From Eubacterium sp. (lineage in GTDB: Bacteria; Bacillota; Clostridia; Lachnospirales; Lachnospiraceae): a stretch of 64,000 nt of DNA. This document shows, piece after piece, positions 22,431 to 32,300 of this stretch; positions within the stretch are counted from its first letter, which is position 1, and each line of letters starts with the position of its first letter. The position numbers were made by a program, and so were the translations under genes. The notes under the pieces were generated by a model that ran no database searches, was not told the DNA's origin, and saw only the letters and a program-made list of their open reading frames with translations. The stretch is from positions 1 through 64,000 of the forward strand of contig JAGABX010000017.1 in the NCBI GenBank assembly GCA_017614395.1, in the 5' to 3' direction.

Positions 22431-22470
22431 GGGCAGGATTATCTGACGCATGCGATAATCCTGCCCTTTT
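22431..22470. terminator. Bidirectional terminator
   Basis: GGGCAGGATTATC (22431-22443) pairs perfectly with GATAATCCTGCCC (22454-22466), followed by TTTTCTCTTTT. It separates the plus-strand gene ending at 22325 from the minus-strand gene ending at 22484. Confidence 0.92.
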
Positions 22471-22483
22471 CTCTTTTGAGGTA

Positions 22484-23800
22484 TTATTCCATCTTATCTT
22501 TAACCAACGATTTGAGTTCCGTCAGCACCAGCGCGGGATCAAATGGTTTCGTAATGAACTTCTCTGCACCGAGCTTCAACGACTCCAACACCTTGCTCCG
22601 CTGTCCTGCCGAAGTGATCATTGCGACCTTGGCATTGTTGTCATAGCCCATGATCAGGCGCAACGCCTCGATGCCGTCAAGCTTCGGCATTGTGATATCC
22701 AGGGTAATGATGTCGGGCGACAGCTTTTTATAAACCTCGAATGCCTCCTCGCCGTCGCCGGCCTCACCGATGATGGCAAATCCGTTTTTCTCGAGCAGGT
22801 TGCGGAGAATCGTTCTGGACCATCCGGAATCATCAACGATCACTACAGTCGGTTTTCCATCCGATCCGGCAGATTTTTCCGTATTGACCTTCACCCGGAT
22901 GTCCTTCTGGGTATCTCCGGCCTTTACCTCGTTGTCGACAGAGATAAATAATTCAATCAGTTTTCCTTCCAAATAAATCGGCAGGATGTATCCGCGTCCC
23001 TGTATCATTTGTTTCTCATAAAAAGTCTGAGGTGCGATCTCTATGACCATTCTCTCGCTGGCGAGCTCTGTTGTGATCAGACCGCTGACACCGTTGATGA
23101 ACTCACCCACGGCATCGTAAACCTCCGGAACCAGTGAATCATAACTGTCTCCGGTGATGTGCTCAGCCATATACCTGAACGCCTCGTCTCCCTGTTCGGA
23201 AAGAAGCCCGATATACAATGAATGGTCCCCCGAGCAATGCTGTATGGCTAATGTCTCGTACGGAACCTCGCTCACCCGTTTCAAACGATCAATATAGAAA
23301 TCGCTTGTGACAAAACGGATTATGTTTCGCAGAACCTGGCCTGCGATATTAGAAACATAAGGTTGTGACGATGTTGCGAAAGCGGAAATGTATCCGCCGA
23401 CATTTTCCTCCTTGATGGCTTCCAGTTCAGCAGCATCAAATCCTTCCTTTTTCCGGAAATCCTCTAAATAACCGTCAATATCGGTTGCTTCGACTGAGGT
23501 CTCATCTACGAGGATCTGGATAAAACGCATGTGAGGACTGCCCTGTTTTGCCAACAGAGCGTCAACCTGAGCCTCGGTCAGAGCGCCGGTTTCTACTGCA
23601 ATGTCACCGAAGCGTTTATCCTCTTTCTGCTGTCTGTGATTGATCTCGTCAGCCTGTTTACTGGTAATCAGCCCCTCAGCAACGGCCATCATACCTAATT
23701 TGACGCGCCTCTCGCCGGCTTCCTTCAGTAGTTTGTCTAATGTCGTCTGGTCGATTATGTTTTCCTCGACCAAATGCCGACCGAATAACTCTGCGAACAT
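22484..23800 (-). CDS. CheX-like / response-regulator receiver protein
   Basis: 438 residues in three parts. About 1-90 has two short helical repeats (LVEENIIDQTTLDKLLKEAG and MAVAEGLITSKQADEINHRQ, then GDIAVETGALTEAQVDALLA) that resemble the GspE/MshEN N-terminal module. About 150-300 resembles a CheX-type domain (VPEVYDAVGEFINGVSGLIT). About 318-436 is a CheY-like receiver with VVIVDDSGWSRTILR, phospho-acceptor D in DIITLDITMPKLDG, then TSAG and K in KFITKPFDP. It probably receives phosphate from a chemotaxis or hybrid kinase and may act as a phosphatase. ATG 23800 is chosen because AGGGGG lies 7 nt upstream; the longer frame runs through the promoter leader. Confidence 0.78.
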   Translation of the reverse strand: MFAELFGRHLVEENIIDQTTLDKLLKEAGERRVKLGMMAVAEGLITSKQADEINHRQQKEDKRFGDIAVETGALTEAQVDALLAKQGSPHMRFIQILVDETSVEATDIDGYLEDFRKKEGFDAAELEAIKEENVGGYISAFATSSQPYVSNIAGQVLRNIIRFVTSDFYIDRLKRVSEVPYETLAIQHCSGDHSLYIGLLSEQGDEAFRYMAEHITGDSYDSLVPEVYDAVGEFINGVSGLITTELASERMVIEIAPQTFYEKQMIQGRGYILPIYLEGKLIELFISVDNEVKAGDTQKDIRVKVNTEKSAGSDGKPTVVIVDDSGWSRTILRNLLEKNGFAIIGEAGDGEEAFEVYKKLSPDIITLDITMPKLDGIEALRLIMGYDNNAKVAMITSAGQRSKVLESLKLGAEKFITKPFDPALVLTELKSLVKDKME

Positions 23801-23888
23801 ATGTATCCCCCTGTACATGTACATAGTAGGTATTGTCTTTTCCCGATACAACGGTTCAAAGACTTCAAACAAAATTGTAGCAACATAT

Positions 23889-23917
23889 ATTCTACCACAA
23901 ACAAAATAAAAAAGCAA
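23889..23917 (-). promoter_or_regulatory. Promoter of the CheX-like/receiver gene
   Basis: Minus strand: TTGCTT (23917-23912), 17-bp spacer, TAGAAT (23894-23889). The -35 box falls in the T-run of the terminator of the preceding gene, so the two elements are fused. Confidence 0.55.
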
Positions 23918-23946
23918 CACCCGACCGCAAAAAAATCTGCGGCCGG
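23911..23946 (-). terminator. Terminator of the Ig-like secreted protein gene
   Basis: Minus strand: CCGGCCGCA (23946-23938) pairs with TGCGGTCGG (23929-23921), followed by GTGTTGCTTTTTT. Confidence 0.75.
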
Positions 23947-23989
23947 ATGTCGCCCGTTCTTTCTCTCTTCATATTATTAATGGAAGCGA

Positions 23990-24601
23990 TTAATCTTCAC
24001 CGGTATCTTCCTTGACAACGATGGTGCATTGCGCTGTTATTCCGGTTGAGAGAAGAGTGGCCTTGATGGTTGCCTTCCCCGGAGAAATCGCCGTTACCAA
24101 TCCGCGAACGTTTACGACGGCAACGTTTTCGTCACTGCTCTCAAACACCGGTGTCTCAGTTGCGTTGTAAGGCTTGATGATCACATCGATGTAGGCCTGG
24201 CGCCCCTGCAGAAGCTCAACCGTGTTGTCTGTAAATTTAATGCTGACCGGAACCGGTGCAACCTTTATCTTGCACTTCAGATTGGCGATGGTTTCAGTTC
24301 CCTTTTTCACGGTAACCTTGATCTTCGCTGTACCTAAAGCCTTACCATATACAACAACCGAGCGCTTGTTCTCCGCAATACTCTCAATACTGACAATATC
24401 TGTATCGGTAGATTTATAGCTGATGGTCTGACCGTCCTCGAGATTGTAAACACGCAGGGTAAACGATGTACCCTTTGTCAGATCGAGCTGCGTCAGATTC
24501 ATACGCGGTGACTGCGCAGCAAAACTGACGATCCCGCCAAACATTGTCAGGCAGGTCATCATCAGTGCGATGGCGATCATACGCGTAAATAATCGTTTCA
24601 T
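23990..24601 (-). CDS. Secreted Ig-like (BIG2-type) domain protein
   Basis: 203 residues from ATG 24601, chosen because GGAGGAACTGAA precedes it; upstream codons are unlike a protein. Signal peptide about 1-30 (LFTRMIAIALMMTCLTMFGG). Then come two beta-rich units: about 35-110 (MNLTQLDLTKGTSFTLRVYN) and about 115-195, a BIG2 domain with SIKFTDNTVELLQGRQAYID, FESSDENVAVVNVRGLVTAI and SPGKATIKATL. There is no catalytic domain or anchor, so a small exported binding or structural protein is likely. The 5' leader contains a GTCGCG/CGCGAC hairpin (24617-24640). Confidence 0.82.
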   Translation of the reverse strand: MKRLFTRMIAIALMMTCLTMFGGIVSFAAQSPRMNLTQLDLTKGTSFTLRVYNLEDGQTISYKSTDTDIVSIESIAENKRSVVVYGKALGTAKIKVTVKKGTETIANLKCKIKVAPVPVSIKFTDNTVELLQGRQAYIDVIIKPYNATETPVFESSDENVAVVNVRGLVTAISPGKATIKATLLSTGITAQCTIVVKEDTGED

Positions 24602-24758
24602 TTCAGTTCCTCCCTGTCGCGTATCACACATGGTCGCGACACAAAAACCCCGGCTGATTCGAGCGGAGTAGTACAAAGATAACACGCTGCTTGGTCAGAA
24701 ATATGTCAGTCAGGCGAAAAATCAACAAATTTTCTGACCATATTTTGACAAATTTTCG

Positions 24759-24787
24759 TTGACATCTAACTCAAAACCTATTACAAT
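24759..24787 (+). promoter_or_regulatory. Promoter of the two-component system
   Basis: TTGACA (24759-24764), 17-bp spacer, TACAAT (24782-24787). Upstream TGAC words at 24735, 24746 and 24760 are spaced 11 and 14 bp apart, a possible tandem site for the OmpR-type regulator it drives. Confidence 0.55.
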
Positions 24788-24853
24788 TATAATATATATT
24801 ACAGATGTGATAGAATTATCGCAATTGTGTGTCAAAAAGGAGGTATTCAGCCT

Positions 24854-25543
24854 ATGCAGCGAATTCTGATCGTTGACGACAACGAGGACATTCAGGAGGT
24901 TTTAGGCACATACGTAGCCAAGGAGGGATTTGAGCCGGTCGTCGCGAAGGATGGTTTTGAGGCGCTGGAGCTTTTTAAAAAGACAGATCCGTCCGTGATC
25001 CTGTTGGATGTCATGATGCCCGGAATGGATGGTTATCGTGTCTGTCAGAAAATCCGTGAGGACTCGGATGTGCCCATCATTCTCGTAACTGCCAAAGGTG
25101 AGGATTACGAGCGCGTAATGGGACTTGACATAGGCGCGGATGATTACATCGTTAAACCGTTCAGTGGCAACGAGGTCATGGCACGTGTGCGCGCCGTGCT
25201 GCGCAGAATGGGACGGAGCGATGTAACCGAGGATAAAAAGGTCCTGAATATCGGCGATCTTACCATCAATATTGAGTCGTACACGATATATGTCGGCTCG
25301 AAAAAACTTCCGATGACGAAAAAAGAGGTCGAGACCATGTGGATACTTGCGGGAAATCCGAGCAAGGTGTTCACCCGCGACAATCTGCTTGACAGTCTGT
25401 GGGGGCAGGATTATTTTGGTGACAGCCGCACCGTTGACTCTCACATCAAGCGTCTTCGCGCAAAGCTGGATCAGGTGGAGCATCCGGATTGGGAGATCAA
25501 AACGATCTGGGGGCTGGGGTATAAATTCGAGATTAATATATGA
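24854..25543 (+). CDS. OmpR/PhoB-type response regulator
   Basis: 229 residues. Receiver domain about 1-120 with acidic pocket D8-D9, phospho-acceptor D52 in ILLDVMMPGMDGY, T in ILVTAKGE and K in DDYIVKPFSG; winged-helix DNA-binding domain about 130-227 (KKLPMTKKEVETMWILAGNP, SRTVDSHIKRLRAKL, TIWGLGYKFE). ATG 24854 is used instead of an upstream GTG (24827) because AAGGAGG sits between them. The stop overlaps the kinase start (ATGA), so the pair is translationally coupled. The stimulus is unknown. Confidence 0.95.
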   Translation: MQRILIVDDNEDIQEVLGTYVAKEGFEPVVAKDGFEALELFKKTDPSVILLDVMMPGMDGYRVCQKIREDSDVPIILVTAKGEDYERVMGLDIGADDYIVKPFSGNEVMARVRAVLRRMGRSDVTEDKKVLNIGDLTINIESYTIYVGSKKLPMTKKEVETMWILAGNPSKVFTRDNLLDSLWGQDYFGDSRTVDSHIKRLRAKLDQVEHPDWEIKTIWGLGYKFEINI

Positions 25544-27009
25544 AACATATTTTTATTCGCGTGTTCGTCTATTTCGGCGTGGTGATCGTGGCATTCACCC
25601 TGCTCATCGGTCTGATGTTCACGCAGTTTAACCAGGACAACATTGTCGGGACGTACCGCACGCAGCTGCGAGATCTTGCGAAAACGGTGGCGGATCGTGT
25701 CGGGAAGGCCAGCCAAAGCGAGGATAACAAAGCCTTTTCTGACTACCTGAATGCGGTGGAGGATTTCGGAAGTGCCAGACAGATGGATATCTGGATTTTT
25801 TCCAATCCTAATGCACCGGATCCGTTGGATGAGAAATATACAAATGTAAATCCCGACCAGATAGAAATGCCGGATCAGATGGAGAATATCCTGAAATCTG
25901 CATTCAGTGGGAAAAAGTCCAACTATACCAGCCACGACAGTGTATACGGCACCGATATGATGCATGTTGCGGCGCCCGTTTACGACAGCAATAAAAATGT
26001 TATCGGCGCCGTCCTCGTTTCCGGCCCGATGAAGATGCTGTCGAATGCCGTGACACAGTATCAGAAATACATGCTGTTCTGTGTCACATTGGGTGGGTTT
26101 ATTGCGATAATCCTGGCACTGATATTCTCGAGACAGCTTGTTCGTCCCATACTCCGTATCGATGAATTTGCCGGAGAGATCGCGGCCGGAGATTACTCAG
26201 GTACCACCGGAATCATCCGCAAGGACGAGCTGGGTTCCCTGGCCGATTCTATGGACGAGCTGGCTGAACAGCTGGAGGAGGCCGAACAATATCGTGCCGG
26301 CGTGGAACAGTCAAGGCGTGACTTTTTCTCAAATGTCTCGCACGAGCTTCGTACTCCGATCACGGTGACAAAGGGTTACGCTGACACTTTGGTTGACGGC
26401 TATATTGATGATCCGGAGAAACGTCGGGAGTATTTGCTGCGCATCAGGGATGAGTGCGGGACAATGGAACGTCTGGTTTCCGATCTGCTCATCCTGTCGA
26501 GAATGCAGAACCCTGATTTCGAGCTTGATACAGAGGTGATAAATCTGATCGCAGTGGCGCAGGATGCGATGCGTGGACTCCGTATATTGATGAAGGAGAA
26601 GAATCTCACCGGTGAGGTTACATATAACGATGAGATGTCGCTGATCGACGGTGATTATGACAGAATTCGCCAGGTATTTGTCGTACTCATGCAGAACGCT
26701 ATAAAATACTGTGATCCGGGGACGGAAATACTCGTTGATATCAGGAAGGAAAACGATGAGATATACGCGACAGTGAATGATCACGGAACGGTTATTCCTG
26801 AGGATGAGTGGGAGCATGTATTCGACAAATTCTACCGGGCATCAACTCATGGGGCCAGAGAGGGTTCCGGACTGGGACTGGTAGTGGCAAAAAATATAGT
26901 TGAGCGTCACGGAGGATTGATTGCTGTTACGTCCGGTGAGGAGGAGGGGACAACCTTCACTATGATATTCCCGGAAACGAATGCGGAGATAGAGGATTTA
27001 TTAGCTTAA
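25540..27009 (+). CDS. Sensor histidine kinase
   Basis: 489 residues. First membrane span about 7-28, an extracytoplasmic sensor domain of about 135 residues, second span about 166-188, HAMP about 189-245, HisKA with phospho-acceptor H268 in FFSNVSHELRTPITV, and HATPase_c with the N box QVFVVLMQNAIKYC, G1 (YATVNDHGTVIPED) and G2 (GSGLGLVVAKNIVE). The G1 box reads DHGTVIP where many kinases have DNGxGIP. The extracellular part (SNPNAPDPLDEKYTNVNPDQ) is of the PhoR/ResE-like dCache/PDC type by length, without a named ligand. It is coupled to the regulator by a 4-nt overlap. Confidence 0.95.
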   Translation: MKHIFIRVFVYFGVVIVAFTLLIGLMFTQFNQDNIVGTYRTQLRDLAKTVADRVGKASQSEDNKAFSDYLNAVEDFGSARQMDIWIFSNPNAPDPLDEKYTNVNPDQIEMPDQMENILKSAFSGKKSNYTSHDSVYGTDMMHVAAPVYDSNKNVIGAVLVSGPMKMLSNAVTQYQKYMLFCVTLGGFIAIILALIFSRQLVRPILRIDEFAGEIAAGDYSGTTGIIRKDELGSLADSMDELAEQLEEAEQYRAGVEQSRRDFFSNVSHELRTPITVTKGYADTLVDGYIDDPEKRREYLLRIRDECGTMERLVSDLLILSRMQNPDFELDTEVINLIAVAQDAMRGLRILMKEKNLTGEVTYNDEMSLIDGDYDRIRQVFVVLMQNAIKYCDPGTEILVDIRKENDEIYATVNDHGTVIPEDEWEHVFDKFYRASTHGAREGSGLGLVVAKNIVERHGGLIAVTSGEEEGTTFTMIFPETNAEIEDLLA

Positions 27010-27039
27010 ATTATTTGAAAAATAATAATAATTTTTTGC

Positions 27040-27068
27040 TTGATTTTTTGTTAAGGAAATAGTATAAT
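27040..27068 (+). promoter_or_regulatory. Promoter of the 6S RNA
   Basis: TTGATT (27040-27045), 17-bp spacer, TATAAT (27063-27068), placing the start at about 27075, a few bases before the 6S closing stem. Confidence 0.75.
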
Positions 27069-27075
27069 AATATCA

Positions 27076-27304
27076 ATAAAAAGTTCCTGAGGTGTTCGAT
27101 AATTTCTGTATTTTTGAACCTACAACACTTTAAAAGGGATTCCTATATCTGTAGCTGGATGTCGGGCCGTCACTGCGCATATACCATGCTGTATATGGGT
27201 ACTTAGTTAAACTAGCAACGGAAGGCAGAAGGTTACATGCGGTTGCCCACCTAGCTTTTGCTAGGAGTCAAAAAACAGAAACCGGCATCTTGGGGCTCCC
27301 AGGT
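27076..27304 (+). ncRNA. ssrS: 6S RNA
   Basis: The 5' segment TTCCTGAGGTGTTCG (27084-27098) pairs with the 3' segment GGCATCTTGGGG (27284-27295) across 12 consecutive positions, the closing stem of 6S RNA; the same two sequences are recognisable in E. coli 6S (CUCUGAGAUGUU and GGCAUCUCGGAG). GAACCTACAACACTTTAAAA and GCCCACCTAGCTTTTGCTAG fit the central bubble and 3' stem of the clostridial form. 6S RNA binds the housekeeping RNA polymerase holoenzyme by mimicking an open promoter and represses transcription in stationary phase. The ends are approximate; it is followed directly by nadE. Confidence 0.85.
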
Positions 27305-27324
27305 TTTGGGTTTGGAGGGGTGAT

Positions 27325-29235
27325 ATGAGAGACGGTTTTGTCAAGGTAGCTGCAGTCACGCCTCGGGTCACCGTCGGCGACCCGGAGGCAAACGTAAAAC
27401 AAATGGTAGAGCGCGCCGAGGAGATGGCGGCGGTCGGAGTCCGGTTGTTGGTTTTCCCGGAATTGTCGATCACCGGCTACACCTGCGGCGATCTTTTTTT
27501 AACTGATACTTTATTAAACGGTGCCAGGGAGGCTCTGTACGAGTATCTGTATCAGACAGCGGAGTTAGATCTGGTAACCATACTCGGTATGCCGTTAGAG
27601 CATCATCGGCGTATTTACAATACGGCTGTTGCAGTCAGTGGAGGACGCGTGCTCGGAGTGGTTCCGAAATCATATCTTCCCAATCACAAGGAGTTTTGCG
27701 AGTCTCGTCAGTTTGTACCCGGTGAGCCTGATATGGGCGAGGTCCTGCTCGGAGATGACAGTGCGCCGTTCGGTACGAGACTGTTGTTTCAGGATACATG
27801 GATTCCTGAGTTTACTTTTTCAATTGAAATATGCGAGGATCTCTGGATGCTGTTGCCGCCGTCCTCCGAGCATGCGGCCAGCGGCGCGTTGATCATCGCG
27901 AATCTGTCTGCCAGCAGTGAGTTGGTAGACAAGTCTGAATATCGTCGAGACCTCGTTGTAGGACAGTCCGGACGATGCATCTGCGGTTATATCTATGCTG
28001 ATGCGGGCGAGGGAGAATCCACGTCGGATACCGTGTTTGCAGGACACAACATGATTGCCGAGAACGGACATATGCTGGCTGAGAACAAACCGTTTTCCGC
28101 CGAGGATGTTGCCATTACTGAGATAGATTTAGGGCGGCTCCGTTCCATGCGCAGACAGATGACCACGTTGTCCCTGCATGCTGCCAGGGAGAGAGAGAAT
28201 TATCGCAGGATAGTATTTGATATCGGAGCGCCCAAGGAAACCATCCTGACGCGCGAGGTTCCGCGCATGCCGTTTGTGCCGACAAATCCTGATAAACGTC
28301 GCGAGGTGGTTCAGGAGGCTACAATGATACAGGTTACTTCCCTGTCAAAAAGGCTCGAGCACATCAGATGTCACGATGCGGTCATCGGTTTGTCGGGAGG
28401 ACTTGATTCGACTTTGGCATTGCTCGTGACAGTGGCGGCGTTTGACAGGCTCGGACTTGACAGAAAGGGCATTCATGCAATTACGATGCCGTGTTTCGGA
28501 ACATCGGACAGAACTCACGACAACGCCATGAAGCTCGCTACCGAGCTTGGCTGTGATTTCAGGGAGATAGATATTCGCGCGAGTGTGAAACAGCATTTCG
28601 CCGACATAGGGCAGAGTGAGGATGTTCATGACGTTGTGTTTGAAAACGCGCAGGCGAGAGAGCGGACGCAGGTTTTGATGGACATCGCCAATCAGGTAAA
28701 CGGATTGGTTATCGGAACCGGAGATCTGTCGGAGCTGGCGCTCGGCTGGTGTACCTATAACGGCGATCACATGTCAATGTACGGAGTGAATGCGTCCATA
28801 CCGAAAACACTCATCAGGTTCCTCGTGCAGTATTACGCTGATGAGGCGCCGAATGATGAATTAAAACAGGTGTTAAAAAGCATTCTTGAAACTCCGGTCA
28901 GTCCTGAACTGCTTCCTCCGGAGGATGGCGAGATTTCACAGCGCACGGAGGACATTATCGGACCTTATGAGCTGCATGACTTTTTCCTGTATCACATGAT
29001 GCGTACCGGCGCATCCACGGAAAAATTGTTGCGTCTGGCAGGTCATGCGTTCAAGGGTGAATATGATGAGGACAGCATTAAAAAGTGGCTGGATGTGTTT
29101 ATGAAACGGTTTTTCTCGCAGCAGTACAAACGCTCCTGTGTTCCCGACGGACCGAAGGTCGGAACGGTTTCGCTCAGTCCCCGCAGCGATTGGCGCATGC
29201 CGAGTGATGTGAGCGACGTTCTGTGGCGGGTGTAG
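27325..29235 (+). CDS. nadE: Glutamine-dependent NAD+ synthetase
   Basis: 636 residues. N-terminal nitrilase-type glutaminase (about 1-280) with the Glu-Lys-Cys triad visible as E46 in VFPELSITGYTCGD, K in VPKSYLPNHKEF and C170 in IEICEDLW. C-terminal synthetase (about 310-630) with the ATP pyrophosphatase loop GLSGGLDSTLAL near 354-365 and the GTGDLSELALGWCTYNGDH segment. It amidates nicotinic acid adenine dinucleotide to NAD+ with ammonia channelled from glutamine. GGAGGGGTGAT precedes the ATG. It lies directly behind the 6S RNA with only about 20 bp between. Confidence 0.95.
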   Translation: MRDGFVKVAAVTPRVTVGDPEANVKQMVERAEEMAAVGVRLLVFPELSITGYTCGDLFLTDTLLNGAREALYEYLYQTAELDLVTILGMPLEHHRRIYNTAVAVSGGRVLGVVPKSYLPNHKEFCESRQFVPGEPDMGEVLLGDDSAPFGTRLLFQDTWIPEFTFSIEICEDLWMLLPPSSEHAASGALIIANLSASSELVDKSEYRRDLVVGQSGRCICGYIYADAGEGESTSDTVFAGHNMIAENGHMLAENKPFSAEDVAITEIDLGRLRSMRRQMTTLSLHAARERENYRRIVFDIGAPKETILTREVPRMPFVPTNPDKRREVVQEATMIQVTSLSKRLEHIRCHDAVIGLSGGLDSTLALLVTVAAFDRLGLDRKGIHAITMPCFGTSDRTHDNAMKLATELGCDFREIDIRASVKQHFADIGQSEDVHDVVFENAQARERTQVLMDIANQVNGLVIGTGDLSELALGWCTYNGDHMSMYGVNASIPKTLIRFLVQYYADEAPNDELKQVLKSILETPVSPELLPPEDGEISQRTEDIIGPYELHDFFLYHMMRTGASTEKLLRLAGHAFKGEYDEDSIKKWLDVFMKRFFSQQYKRSCVPDGPKVGTVSLSPRSDWRMPSDVSDVLWRV

Positions 29236-29303
29236 AGCGAATTGCATTCGTGTTTTATGAAAAAGTCACCGGGCATGATTAAAATTTAAACAGGGAAAAT
29301 AAT

Positions 29304-32300
29304 ATGTCACTGCAATTGATAACCGGCGTGTCCGGCAGCGGAAAAAGCACATTATGCTATGACATGGCATCTGAACTCGCTGCTGCCGACCGCGATCGTC
29401 CTGTGTTTGTCCTGATTCCGGATCAGTATTCGCAGGAGGCGGGACGAATTCTGATAGAAAAAAATAACGGCGGTATACTGAACATTGACGTGCTCAGTTT
29501 CCGCCGTTTGGCTTATCGCGCCCTCGGAGAATTCCGGGGGCTTGATAGCGTCTTGCTCGATGATGAGGGCAAAATCATGCTTCTGCGAAGCGTTCTCGCG
29601 GAGCACATGAATGAACTCGAATACTTTACAAAGGGAATCTCCAATCCCGGATTTTTAGATGAGTGCAAGTCATTGTTAAGTGAGTTGATAGAGTATGCGA
29701 TCGGAGATGATTCGTTTGAGATCATGGAGGAACTGTTTGGAGTGGACAGCCTCTCGGCTTCAAAAATACGTGATATACGTCGAATATATCATTATATGGA
29801 AGACGGCATGGCCGACACCTACCGGATGGCAGAGGAATTAATTCCGTTATTGACATCGCTCGTTCCGAAGGTTTCTTTTTTGGAAAACGCCATTGTCTGC
29901 ATGGATGAATTTACCGGTTTTACCCCGGTGCAGTATGAACTCATCTCTGCGCTCATGGTACGGTGTTCACAGGTGATAGTAACGGTAACTACCGATACGT
30001 CTCGTCATGATATGTTTTCACTGAGTAATAATACCGTAAAAAAACTGATGGATTCAGCCACGTTGCATCACGTTGCAATTAATGAAACTATTAACGTGGG
30101 ATATGGTGATAAAAAGACGTCATACAGACTCCGTGAAAACCCGGTATTAAACTGGTTGGAGCGTAATATTTTTTCATATAATAATGCAAAATGGTGTGGA
30201 CATTCTGCCAATAAAAACTCGAATAATAATACAGAAAAAACAAGTGAAAAACAACCAGAGGAGCAACAGAAAAATCAAATTGAAAACCAATCGGAATTCC
30301 CGATAGAAATATATGTATGCAGGAACGAGCGTGATGAAGCGGAATACGCTGCCGGTGAGGTGAAACGCCTGATATCGGCGGGAGTCGATCCCGGAGTGAT
30401 AGCAGTTGTTACGCCTGATTTGGAACGTTATGAGCCACACCTGAGACGATGCATGGATATGACAGGCGTGCCATACTTTTTCGATACGAAAAAAAGCCTC
30501 GGCATGAACCCGCTGGCGGAGTATGTCATGTCATTTTTATCCATGATGAGACACGGATTTGATGTTTCCGGAGTGGTCAGGTTTCTGCGCTGCGGTGTTT
30601 CGTTTATTCGTAATCGTGATGATGTTGATGTGTTTGAAAACTATATACTTGCTACCGGAAGACATGGATTCAATTCATATAAAACGGATTGGACATATAA
30701 TGTCTCACCCGGACGGATCAGTCTGGTGAGAGTAAACCGCGTGAGGAAAACTTTTTATGATGCCGTCTCGGAGACTGTGATCAGTATGCGCGGCGGGAAA
30801 AAGCCTGTGCGTGATTTTGCTGAGGCTGTCTGTAAACTGCTGATCGGGACCGGTGTTCCGGGGCGATTGGATCGGCTCAGCGAGGGTTTTGAAAATGACG
30901 GTGAAACCCTGATGGCGACAGAGTATGGCAGGTTGTATCCGGCGTTGATAGACCTGTTCGATACGATGGTGGATCTCATGGGAGATAATCCGGTGTCCCT
31001 GGCGGAATTTGAGGAGATACTGCGCGCCGGTGTATCGGAGGGTGTTTTGGGATTTGTGCCTCCGGTGAGGGGACAGGTTCTGATCGGTGATATTGAGAGG
31101 AGCCGATTGAGTGAAACAGAATACCTGTTGTTTTTGGGTAATACTGATGAATATTTTTCAGGAGGCGGGAGCGACGCAGGGCTTTTTACTGTCAGGGAGC
31201 GGGATATGATCAGGGAGGCCGGCATCGAGCTGGCGCCCTCCGGAGAGGAACGGCGTGACAGGGAATCATTTTATCTGTACAGACTGATAACGAAACCATC
31301 AAAAAAAATCATACTGACGTATCCCCGAATAAATGACGGCGGAGACGATGTGCGGCCGGCGTATCTGATAGATATGATCTGTTCAATGTTTTCCGTAAAC
31401 GCCCGTGAGTTCGTTAGTCGTGACCATGTAAACAGAGTTTTTTCGAGCGTGAATCAAAACCCCATCAATAAACATACGGCGTCTATAACACCTGAGACGG
31501 CATTGCTTCTTTACGGGGATAATCTGTACGCCAGCGTGTCACGTTTTGAATCCTTTGTAAAATGCCCGTACGCTCACTTTTTAAATTACGGGTTGGGACT
31601 GCATGAGCGCATGGAATGCAGCATCGAAGCAAATGACAGAGGAACGGTCTGCCATGATGCACTGGAGCGTTTGTCAGAGAGAATGAGAGCCGAGGGAACC
31701 GGTTTTGATTCAATAGATGAGGAAAAACTGCTGGAACTCGGCGAGGCTGCATTTGATGATACGATAAACGGATACAGGGATGACATCTTCCACACCGATA
31801 AGCGCAGGGAATATGCGATGAAACGCATGAAACGCGTGTATCTGGATTCCATTACGGTGCTGCGGGCGCAGATGCAGGCAGGTGAATTCCACCAGGAGGG
31901 ATGGGAGGTATCGTTCGGAGAGAGAGAAGAGAGTATCCCGGCGCCGCAGCTTGATCTCACCGGTGGCAGGCATCTGCAGTTGCGTGGGCGTATAGACCGC
32001 TATGACATGTCAGTGGATGGTGATACAGGATATATCAGGCTGATCGATTACAAGAGCAGCGCGCGAGACCTCACCTTTAGTGGAATATACTATGGTTTGG
32101 AAATGCAGCTGATGATATATATGTATGTGCTGACAGAGTACATCCGAACTAACGGAGATGTGAAAAAGGCAGTCCCGGCAGCGGTGTTGTATCAGAAAAT
32201 AGATGAAGAGGAAAAATCAGTTAATACACTGGAAACCGATGATGATAAACTGAAAGACATGAGATTAAAAAGCCTCCGCCCGTCAGGATATGTAAACGAG

